From Membranipora membranacea (lineage: Eukaryota > Bryozoa > Gymnolaemata > Cheilostomatida > Membraniporidae): a DNA stretch of 64,000 nucleotides. The stretch covers positions 33,418,001 through 33,482,000 of the forward strand of contig OU612065.1 in the NCBI GenBank assembly GCA_914767715.1, read 5' to 3'. The position numbers and the translations under genes were made by a program. Below are positions 37,281 through 47,216 of this stretch, one piece after another (the stretch's first letter is position 1; each line of letters opens with the position of its first letter). Under the pieces are notes generated by a model that saw nothing but the letters and a program-made list of their open reading frames with translations, was not told where the DNA came from and ran no database searches.

Positions 37281-39405
37281 CAGGGGCGATTCTAGCCCAC
37301 TGGGAAAGGGGGTTCTCTTTACTGGCCGGAGGCCAGTATTTGGGCGGAAGCCCGCTGCGGGGTGGGTCCGGGAGGGGCGCCATAGCGCCCTCCCGGAGAA
37401 GGGGGGTGTGGGGGGAACTCCTTAGATTCCAACAGGGTTTAATAGCTGTAGTCGCCTTGGCTTCTTTAGGGCAAACAGTCGCACCAATTCCTCATCCTTA
37501 ACTTTCTTGAACAAGTCCTTGTGCTTGTACCCAAGGACCTGGGTATTGAGGGCGAGCTGACTCATCGTAGATCGTAACTTGTTCTTAATGAATTTCAGCG
37601 TTGAGTTGCAGCGCTCAACCTCAGGGCTGGTGACCGCCTGAGTGAGAAGCACTTTAAGTAGGTACTCCATGTTTGGGTACATCCCGGATGCCAGGGCCAG
37701 CTTGTACGCTTCCTTGACGTTATTGATGGAGATGTGTTGCTGGCTCTTCAAAAACCAAGTGTGGGTGTCCTGCACAAGAGTATTAGGAGATGGCAGGTCT
37801 AAATTGTGCCGCTTTGCAAGGCTGAGGATCTTCTGTTTGTACTCATCATATGAGATGTCTTTTGAAACGGAGGGGATCAGCAGGAATCCTTCTCTCATCG
37901 TTGTAGATATATTCTTAGTGAATCGCTGTTCCATTTCCTCTATAAGGTGGTCAATGTATGGGAAGAAGTAGGCCCGTCTGTTATACTCCTTAGCAGTGTC
38001 ATTATCGTGGTTTGCCCTGAGACTCTGTCTCCCTGTAAGCCGAGGCACATGTAGCTCCTCCCCAAACATAGCAGACATGTCACACCAAAGCTTGTCAAAC
38101 ATTATGTCTGACCTAGCAGACTTCAGGTGACCAATCATCTCGCTGATGTTTTGGTATGCCCCATGGATGTCCTTGCTTGAACCTTGAAGCTGCTGGCTCA
38201 ATGGCAAGGTATACCCTAGCATGTGCTCACTGATTGTGAAAGCCGCCGCAAATTTGGATGACTGGAAATACTTCAGTAGCCCCCCGGCGTCTGCAGCAGT
38301 ATTACCATCATATCCAGATCCTGGGGAAAGCATCATTTCTAGCATCCGGATGATATGTGGGTATAGCATCTTGAGTTCAATGAAAGTGTTATTACGCTCC
38401 TCCCAGCGCGTTTCACAAAGCGTCTTGACCTTTTTTACCTTCATTTCGTTGGGGAGAATTTCCCTCAAGGCATGCTGCCTTTCGGGAGAATATTTGAAGA
38501 AGATCCCGAGAGCCTTGGTGTTCTCCATCAAGACCTTAAACTCCATGATTTGAGATGTCTTGTTTAAAGCCAGATTGAGACAGTGGCTTGAGCAGTGATG
38601 AAACTCCGCGAGCGGTTGCATTTCTGCGATTCGAGTTTGGCATCCAGAAATATGGCCAGCCATGTTCCCTGCCCCATCGTATGTCTGCCCTCGGCAGTCC
38701 TGAATGTCGAATCCGTGGCGAGAAAGGCAGTCAACAATACTCCTGCTGATCTCTAGGCCACTTGTACTGTCGACAGCAATGTACTCCAGTAGTCGTTCCT
38801 GTACATCCCCACTCTCTGAAACTCACTACCACACCCAGCTGCTCCTCAGTAGATACATCTTCATCTGCCGACACACTGTAGATAAACTTTCCTTTTTGAC
38901 TTCTGGCCTCTTTCTTTATCTCTTCGTGGATGGAATTAAGAATGATCTCTAACATATCATCTTGGGCAGCAGAACTGACATACATGGCATTGTTCGCACC
39001 AGTTCGAAGATGCTCCTCTAGTATGGTAACACCTGAGTTCACGCGAAATGCCACTATAGCCTTGAAGTTGCCGAGGTTGACACTTTCACTCTCACCTTCC
39101 TCATCGATTGCTAATAACCCGCCATCTTTCTTTCCTCGCCTTGCAAAGCCTCGCTCCACACAAAGTCTCATACATGCGAACAGTGAGCCCATGACCTTCT
39201 TGTTTTTGGCTTCTATCTTGGCATGGGCCGATGACTGGGCTTCAAGAGCTGATTGTAGTTGCCCTGCCTGAACTTGCATGAACTTCTCCATCTTCAGCTG
39301 AGACTCCTTGTGATGTAGGTCATCCATATGTGTTTTCATTTTACTATGAATCTTCTTCCAGTCCTTGTATGGTTCGTTTATGAGGAAGCTAGCATGAGTG
39401 CCACA
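37281..39405 (-). pseudogene. hAT transposase (ZMYM1/DUF4371-like), truncated and frameshifted
   Basis: The minus-strand frame 39396-38731 carries the last part of a TTF-type zinc-finger region (NEPYKDWKKIHSKMKTHMDD) and a DUF4371 segment (VSADEDVSTEEQLGVVV). Frame is lost near 38820: a neighbouring frame continues the family pattern and rejoins the second frame, 38663-37422. The second frame includes FHHCSSHCLNLALN, a CETRWEERNN motif and the hAT C-terminal dimerisation region with PEVERCNSTLKFIKNKLR. A terminal repeat CAGGGGCGATTCTAGCCC begins at 37281, followed by a GC-rich non-coding block also found at 2200-2300. The opposite end is missing: near 39405 the element stops in satellite DNA. 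It is therefore immobile by itself. hAT enzymes act by cut-and-paste in the nucleus. Confidence 0.85.
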
Positions 39406-40088
39406 AATTTTTTTTTACATTTATAATATCATTCACTACTTGGTGGTTTATACCACAATTATAACATGTTTGTTGCGCAGGAGGCCCGAGTTCAAATCCC
39501 GGTGAAGACAGATGTTTTTAGATATCATCCCTTCACTACCTGGTGGTTTATACCACAATAATAACATGTTTGTTGTGCGGGAGGCCCAAGTTCAAGTCCC
39601 GGTGAAAACAGATTTTTTTACATACCATCTATTTCACCACTTGTTGGATTATACCACAGTTATAACATGTTTGTTGCGCGGGAGGCCCGAGTTCAAATCC
39701 CGGTGAAGACAGTTTTTTTTACATATCATCCCTTCACTACTTGGTGGTTAATACCACAATAATAACATGTTTGTTGTGCGGGAGGCCCAAGTTCAAGTCC
39801 CTGTGAAAACTTTTTTTTTACGTATCATCTTTTCACTACTTGGTGGTTTATACCACAATTATTACATGTTTGTTCCACGAGAGGCCCGAGTTCAAATCCC
39901 GGTGAAAACTGATTTTTTTTTACATATCATCTCTTTCACTACTAGGTGGTTTATATACCACAATTATAACATGCTTGTGATACGCGAGAGGCCCGAGTTC
40001 AATTCCCGGTGAAGACAGTTTTTTTTACATATCATCTCTTTCACTACTTGGTGGTTTATATACCACAATTATAACATGCTTGTTGCGC
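39406..40088. repeat. satellite of about 102-bp units, first array
   Basis: About 6.5 units. Each contains CACTACTTGGTGGTTTATAC, then ATAACATG(T/C)TTGT, then GGCCCGAGTTCAAATCCCGG and a run of 7-9 T. The GTTCAAATC core fits a tRNA T-loop/B-box, with a 5-bp stem on each side that pairs at four positions. The T-run resembles a Pol III terminator. Units at 51.9 and 56.7 kb belong to the same family. Open frames reading MFVVREAQVQ are by-products. Confidence 0.9.
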
Positions 40089-40550
40089 TATATCCTATGG
40101 CTGTACTCACTGAAAATACTTGACGGGGGAGTTCTGCCACCTAATAGGTCAACGATACTCAGGTTGCCTTCCTCATAGGTTGCATGGAAAGGACAGCCAT
40201 CTTAGTTTGCACTTGTAATGACATCGCCAATTGGCCATCCGTCGTAAACTCAATCGACAACCTCTCTATCATCCACACCCCTGAAGTTTTGTGGCATTAA
40301 TGATCGCGGCATTTCTAGTTAACTGATATGCTACGGTCAAAGGTCAAGGTGTTGAATATTTATTGATGAACAAATGATTTCACAGCGTGTGATCATTGAT
40401 GAAAAAAGTCAAGGGATCCATTCGTTCTGTTGCTTGATATTCAAACATTGGCCCTGAACACCATATTCGCAGTGTTTCCTTTTACTAACCACTTTGGGAA
40501 AGCGTGGCGTTCACAGATACCCCTATAAATATATAATCTACCTGTCAATC
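40089..40550. repeat. duplicon shared with 57.25-57.85 kb
   Basis: From GCTATATCCTA onward this stretch matches about 57247-57842, including the block GGTCAACGATACTCAGGTTG. It links the satellite to the GNL3L copies in both places, although the second copy has insertions. No coding content seen. Confidence 0.8.
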
Positions 40551-40617
40551 AGGAATACCCAGTCCGTGGGGGATTTGTCAATGCTGGGTACATGTGTCAT
40601 GTATATAAGAAGTGATT

Positions 40618-42343
40618 TCATTTTTCAGTCATTGAATTACCAGCTCGTCTTCTCTGCTTCTTGACTATCTTGTACTCTTTTGTCTTGTTCTTGTTGAGCG
40701 CCATATCATCAGGTGTTACAGGTGATCGAGCTGCCTGAGCTACACTTAGTCGAGTTTTACGTCGTGGAGTCGGGTCGGGCATCACCACGTCCTCTAATAT
40801 AACTTTCTTTTTACCCTGAGAATCAACAACAGTCAAGGTCAACGCAGAAGGTGGTAATAAATTGATGCTAGGTGCTGAATTGATAATTATTTGTCAATAA
40901 TGGTGGTCGTAGACAGGCTAGAGTACTTGCAAACAATTAATTATACAACATGATGTCATCAGCCCTATAACATGAGAGAATAATGCCCTAGTAATCCAAC
41001 ACATGACAAGTAAATGTAAAGACAGTAAAAGCAAAGCTGCGAAATAAAACTAAGAGTTTTTCTTACCTTGGAGGATTAATGTATTTGCAGGAGTAATATT
41101 TTGCTTTTTGAACACAGTGGTAACTAAAATTGTACAACAAACTAGCGTAACTTTACACTAGTTAATTTTCTCCCCTCTCCGATATGTACCGAAGTAATAT
41201 AAAGAGGTCCAACATTAGATCTCCTAAGCTAAAAGACAGTCCCTACCTTGGGTTTTGGCGTGTCCTCCTCCATCATTTCCTCATCCTTATCCTCCTCCTC
41301 CTCACCATCTGATGACACCGCCTCAGCATCTCCGCTGGTGGCGCTCTCAGATTGATCTGCGAGTTCTGCTCCCTCTGTGAACCCTTCGCTGTCCACCACC
41401 ATAGCATTACCTATGTGTGACTTCAACCCTACAATATAGCAAAGAAACCTGCTGTCAAGTCATGTAAGAAAGTAGGTGGGCCGGGTTAAACAACACAATA
41501 AGCATAGGACAGGAATAGTTTGCTTTTCCTGTCTTGTGGCCTTATTTGAGCATGCATGATACCATGAATTTTTTTAATTCAAACAATTAACTTATTATTG
41601 TGCATTTAGTTGAGGTACAAACGCCTTTTTGCAAGGGGAAAAATCACAAATTCGCCAACCAATATAGCAACAGATAAATGATTCATGATCTAGGATAACT
41701 CTACCTTTAATATCCTCTTTCTCATCACATGTGAGAGCCTGCATATCAAACTCTGCTGATAGTTCAGTGATAATCTGAGCACTTAGATGAGATGGTAGGG
41801 TGTGCTGCTCTGGTGGCTGTGTGTAATATGTGATCTTACCGCTGTAATAATTATAATGTAAGGATATATTTACACAGAGAGTATACAAGATCAAAGCAGT
41901 AATCTTCAATCCTTCACGCTATACCACAGTGTTTTCATGGTAAATGCCTTCAACTGGGACCTTATTTGCACCCATAAGAGCGAAAGCTTTAAAATGTATA
42001 ACAATGAATGTATTCATGACCCAGATAAATCAATGAGATAATAGCTACAAAACAGATATAATATTCTAAAATGAAAAGAAAGTTTAAAACTATATAACTC
42101 ACATCCCAATACGTTATAGTTTGATGGCTCAGGTTTGCGTCATATGTCATGAGTCATACTATCTGAGCCACCTCCAACACAGGATGGACTATTAAACTTT
42201 GTACAGGGGGGGAGGGACTCTTACCAGTTCCAATCTTGAAGAACAAGCCTGGCTGCTTTAACAGTGTCTGGCAGACCTCCCTTCTTTAACATTCCGTATC
42301 GTTTTGCCAACAAAACGAGAAACTCCGTACAATTGTGACGGCA
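40618..42343 (-). pseudogene. GNL3L-like (nucleolar GTPase) C-terminal exons, copy 1, last exon missing
   Basis: Five minus-strand exons join in phase: 42225-42343 ([20 protein letters not shown]), 41705-41841 (GKITYYTQPPEQHTLPSHLS), 41247-41428 (acidic EEEEDKDEEMMEED), 41067-41103 and 40641-40874 (basic tail, KKQRRRA). This order matches the C-terminal third of GNL3L/nucleostemin proteins, circularly permuted GTPases that act in ribosome biogenesis in the nucleolus. The GTPase domain is not part of this copy. The last donor (gctg|gtaatt, 40641) has no matching final exon here, because repeat DNA begins about 30 bp further on. Read-through would end NSMTEK at 40618. No stops within exons. It is a partial copy, probably not a full gene, unless upstream exons are supplied from elsewhere. 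Confidence 0.75.
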
Positions 42344-42760
42344 CTTAACCAGTGTGCCAATCACCAGTGGTGAAGATAAGACAATATATGTGCATAACTA
42401 AACTGTATTTTCTCTCTCAGTTAATACCAACTAAACAAGTTAAAAACCATCTCTTTATATAGCAAACAAAAGGATATGAAAATAGGATATCATGTGATGT
42501 CCATTAAATTATAAAAAGCAGGCAATAGTAAAGCGATTAATAATTAGTTCGCACCCAACAGAAACGGCAAAGCACGACCACACACACCAGGATACAGTCC
42601 ATTAGTTAATCATTGTTTATTGTTATTAATGTGTATTTGAATATAATTATTTCTGCCACTGGAAGTGAAATAGGAAAGTATTATTATTATGGCAGGAATA
42701 CCCAGTCCGTGGGGGATTTGTCAATGCTGGGTACATGTGTCATGTATATAAGAAGTGATT

Positions 42761-43524
42761 TTATTTTTCAGTCATTGAATTACCAGCTCGTCTTCTCTGC
42801 TTCTTGACTATCTTGTACTCTTTTTTCTTGTTCTTGTTGAGCACCATATCATCAGGTGTTACAGGTGATCGAGCTGCCTGAGCTACACTTAGTCGAGTTT
42901 TACGTCGTGGAGTCGGAGCCTGCATATCAAACTCTGCTGATAGTTCAGTGATAATCTGAGCACTTAGATGAGATGGTAGGGTGTGCTGCTCTGGTGGCTG
43001 TGTGTAATATGTGATCTTACCGCTGTAATAATTATAATGTAAGGATATATTTACACAGAGAGTATACAAGATCAAAGCAGTAATCTTCAATCCTTCACGC
43101 TATACCACAGTGTTTTCATGGTAAATGCCTTCAACTGGGACCTTATTTGCACCCATAAGAGCGAAAGCTTTAAAATGTATAACAATGAATGTATTCATGA
43201 CCCAGATAAATCAATGAGATAATAGCTACAAAACAGATATAATATTCTAAAATGAAAAGAAAGTTTAAAACTATATAACTCACATCCCAATACGTTATAG
43301 TTTGATGGCTCAGGTTTGCGTCATATGTCATGAGTCATACTATCTGAGCCACCTCCAACACAGGATGGACTATTAAACTTTGTACAGGGGGGGAGGGACT
43401 CTTACCAGTTCCAATCTTGAAGAACAAGCCTGGCTGCTTTAACAGTGTCTGGCAGACCTCCCTTCTTTAACATTCCGTATCGTTTTGCCAACAAAACGAG
43501 AAACTCCGTACAATTGTGACGGCA
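42761..43524 (-). pseudogene. GNL3L copy 2 with fused exons
   Basis: The upstream exon is at 43406-43524. The next exon (acceptor at 43022) fuses the start of the GKITYYTQ exon to the basic tail exon: EFDMQA continues directly as PTPRRKTRL. The fusion keeps the reading frame and deletes the acidic exon, the 37-nt exon and part of the last. The frame ends at 42761 (NSMTEK). Confidence 0.75.
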
Positions 43525-43941
43525 CTTAACCAGTGTGCCAATCACCAGTGGTGAAGATAAGACAATATATGTGCATAACTAAACTGTATTTTCTCTCTCA
43601 GTTAATACCAACTAAACAAGTTAAAAACCATCTCTTTATATAGCAAACAAAAGGATATGAAAATAGGATATCATGTGATGTCCATTAAATTATAAAAAGC
43701 AGGCAATAGTAAAGCGATTAATAATTAGTTCGCACCCAACAGAAACAGCAAAGCACGACCACACACACCAGGATACAGTCCATTAGTTAATCATTGTTTA
43801 TTGTTATTAATGTGTATTTGAATATAATTATTTCTGCCACTGGAAGTGAAATAGGAAATTATTATTATCATGGCAGGAATACCCAGTCCGTGGGGGATTT
43901 GTCAATGCTGGGTACATGTGTCATGTATATAAGAAGTGATT

Positions 43942-44705
43942 TTATTTTTCAGTCATTGAATTACCAGCTCGTCTTCTCTGCTTCTTGACTATCTTGTACT
44001 CTTTTTTCTTGTTCTTGTTGAGCGCCATATCATCAGGTGTTACAGGTGATCGAGCTGCCTGAGCTACACTTAGTCGAGTTTTACGTCGTGGAGTCGGAGC
44101 CTGCATATCAAACTCTGCTGATAGTTCAGTGATAATCTGAGCACTTAGATGAGATGGTAGGGTGTGCTGCTCTGGTGGCTGTGTGTAATATGTGATCTTA
44201 CCGCTGTAATAATTATAATGTAAGGATATATTTACACAGAGAGTATACAAGATCAAAGCAGTAATCTTCAATCCTTCACGCTATACCACAGTGTTTTCAT
44301 GGTAAATGCCTTCAACTGGGACCTTATTTGCACCCATAAGAGCGAAAGCTTTAAAATGTATAACAATGAATGTATTCATGACCCAGATAAATCAATGAGA
44401 TAATAGCTACAAAACAGATATAATATTCTAAAATGAAAAGAAAGTTTAAAACTATATAACTCACATCCCAATACGTTATAGTTTGATGGCTCAGGTTTGC
44501 GTCATATGTCATGAGTCATACTATCTGAGCCACCTCCAACACAGGATGGACTATTAAACTTTGTACAGGGGGGGAGGGACTCTTACCAGTTCCAATCTTG
44601 AAGAACAAGCCTGGCTGCTTTAACAGTGTCTGGCAGACCTCCCTTCTTTAACATTCCGTATCGTTTTGCCAACAAAACGAGAAACTCCGTACAATTGTGA
44701 CGGCA
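43942..44705 (-). pseudogene. GNL3L copy 3 with fused exons
   Basis: Same structure as copy 2, shifted by 1,181 bp: upstream exon 44587-44705, fused exon from 44203 down to the stop at 43942. It has the DDMALNKNK variant where copies 2 and 4 have DDMVLNKNK. Confidence 0.75.
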
Positions 44706-45122
44706 CTTAACCAGTGTGCCAATCACCAGTGGTGAAGATAAGACAATATATGTGCATAACTAAACTGTATTTTCTCTCTCAGTTAATACCAACTAAACAA
44801 GTTAAAAACCATCTCTTTATATAGCAAACAAAAGGATATGAAAATAGGATATCATGTGATGTCCATTAAATTATAAAAAGCAGGCAATAGTAAAGCGATT
44901 AATAATTAGTTCGCACCCAACAGAAACGGCAAAGCACGACCACACACACCAGGATACAGTCCATTAGTTAATCATTGTTTATTGTTATTAATGTGTATTT
45001 GAATATAATTATTTCTGCCACTGGAAGTGAAATAGGAAAGTATTATTATTATGGCAGGAATACCCAGTCCGTGGGGGATTTGTCAATGCTGGGTACATGT
45101 GTCATGTATATAAGAAGTGATT

Positions 45123-45384
45123 TTATTTTTCAGTCATTGAATTACCAGCTCGTCTTCTCTGCTTCTTGACTATCTTGTACTCTTTTTTCTTGTTCTTGTT
45201 GAGCACCATATCATCAGGTGTTACAGGTGATCGAGCTGCCTGAGCTACACTTAGTCGAGTTTTACGTCGTGGAGTCGGAGCCTGCATATCAAACTCTGCT
45301 GATAGTTCAGTGATAATCTGAGCACTTAGATGAGATGGTAGGGTGTGCTGCTCTGGTGGCTGTGTGTAATATGTGATCTTACCG
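45123..45384 (-). pseudogene. GNL3L copy 4, fused exon only
   Basis: The fused exon (45384 to 45123) is intact, but the upstream exon is missing. The monomer breaks at about 45692, before that exon, and only its far end reappears at 49534. Confidence 0.7.
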
Positions 45385-46510
45385 CTGTAATAATTATAAT
45401 GTAAGGATATATTTACACAGAGAGTATACAAGATCAAAGCAGTAATCTTCAATCCTTCACGCTATACCACAGTGTTTTCATGGTAAATGCCTTCAACTGG
45501 GACCTTATTTGCACCCATAAGAGCGAAAGCTTTAAAATGTATAACAATGAATGTATTCATGACCCAGATAAATCAATGAGATAATAGCTACAAAACAGAT
45601 ATAATATTCTAAAATGAAAAGAAAGTTTAAAACTATATAACTCACATCCCAATACGTTATAGTTTGATGGCTCAGGTTTGCGTCATATGTCATGTGTATT
45701 TAATATAAGTATTATTATTATGGCATTCCCAGTGACAGCCAGATGGTTCTTTGTGACAACCTGATACGTGATAGGTGATGGCTGGCACACCTCCCCTATT
45801 TAGATATTTTCTCCGTTCTTCAGATTGTTGCTGTCTTCTATTGTTTGTATGTAGGTCTATATGTATCTGTGTTGATGAAGTTTTTAGTTGTTAAAGTTGT
45901 TTGTTGTTGAGTATCTTGGGTACTTCTTTTTATTGAGTATTGGTAGTTGACATTCTTTCTCTTTCTTGATATTGGTGGTTGAGTTCTGTATTGTCTCTGC
46001 CATTGTTTGTGAACTACTGTGCTGTAGTTGGAGTGTGTATGATCGCACGGTACCGGCTTACCAGTGCTGCGTGCGACTCTATCTAAATATAGGCTTTACT
46101 ATTGCTTACTTTGGTGACACTGTTGAGTTGTAAATTGTAAATGTCGTCACCTTTTTATCTGAAACTAAATAAAAGTGAGAGCATGAATAAATATTCTAAA
46201 GGTATGAAAACAAGAAAGTAAAATATTAAAAATCTCTGTGTATTTTTTTTTTCTTTTTGTCATGATTAAAATGAAAAGCAGTTAAATAGTTTTGTTAAAT
46301 GAAGTAACGTTATAATTTTGAAGAGAAAGGAATTCGTTTTTTTTTTATATATTTATATCTCTCCCCCTCTTCACTATGAAGACACTTAACTTTGTCATAA
46401 ATGTCTTGAGTAGACTCTAGTCTCCATAGCTGTAAAGTTTCCAGCTCCATCCTCTGTAAAAGTAAGTTTCTGTCGTCATCGCCATTCACCAAGCCTCCAG
46501 TTTACCAGAC

Positions 46511-46632
46511 TTCCTTTCACCAGCCTTCCTTTCACCAGCCTTCCTTCCAACAGCCTTCCTTTCACCAGCCTTCCTTTCACCAGCCTTCCTTTCACCAGCC
46601 TTCCTTTCACCAGCCTTCCTTTCACCAGCCTT
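46511..46632. repeat. 15-bp minisatellite, about 8 copies
   Basis: Unit ttcctttcaccagcc, almost perfect, with one ttccttccaacagcc variant. Confidence 0.95.
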
Positions 46633-46744
46633 GTCTATCTCCATCAATTCAATTCAATCTCTGTGAGTGTCCGCCATTATTCATTGCCTCCTACTCCACC
46701 ACAGTCAATCTTTATCAGTAAACTCCAGCCCTATCAGCCAGCAC

Positions 46745-46938
46745 TCCATCAACTCGCATCCCATCAGTCCACGCTCCATCAGTCCACACTCCATCAGTCC
46801 ACACTCCATCAGTCCACACTCCATCAGTCCACACTCCATCAGTCCACACTCCATCAGTCCACACTCCATCAGTCCACACTCCATCAGTCCACACTCCATC
46901 AGTCCACACTCCATCAGTCCACACTCCATCAGTCCAAT
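46745..46938. repeat. 15-bp minisatellite, about 12 copies
   Basis: Unit ccatcagtccacact, nearly perfect. It lies about 110 bp from the other 15-bp array and shares the CCA-rich character. Long open frames in every phase (QSTLH, SISPH, MECGL, TDGVW) are by-products. Confidence 0.95.
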
Positions 46939-47216
46939 CCAGTCACCAAAAGTTCAAGAATCAGCACCAACAAGCGATCCATCCAATGTGATTGAGACCA
47001 TAATTTTGATTAACCAAATCAATATTAAAGCACAACCATAACTGACTGGTACAAATGCCAGCTTGAGACAAAAAGAGATCAATTACCTGAAGAAAATAAA
47101 AAAATGTTATCCTAAAAAGGAATAGTGTGATTAGTATGTATAATTGATAAGCTGATATGGGTAATAAGTGTGATACCACAGCAATAGTACTATATGGTTG
47201 CTTCAATGGATAACAA

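Larger units (their letters stand above)
42694..45692. repeat. tandem array of 1,181-bp GNL3L-derived monomers
   Basis: AGGAATACCCAGTCCGTGGG starts monomers at 40551, 42694, 43875 and 45056. The last three are spaced by exactly 1,181. They differ from the first by a 962-bp deletion and from one another by only a few substitutions. The fourth is cut at about 45692 by other DNA. The near-identity points to recent amplification or to an assembly artefact. Confidence 0.95.

Noticed and set aside
39512-40012. MFVVREAQVQVPVKT-type frames, also at 52234 and 56908
   Set aside because: They read through satellite units and their T-runs; the frames differ among arrays.
46663-47041. Long frames reading QSTLH or SISPH repeats on both strands
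   Set aside because: Produced by a 15-bp minisatellite, which is open in several frames because its length is a multiple of three.
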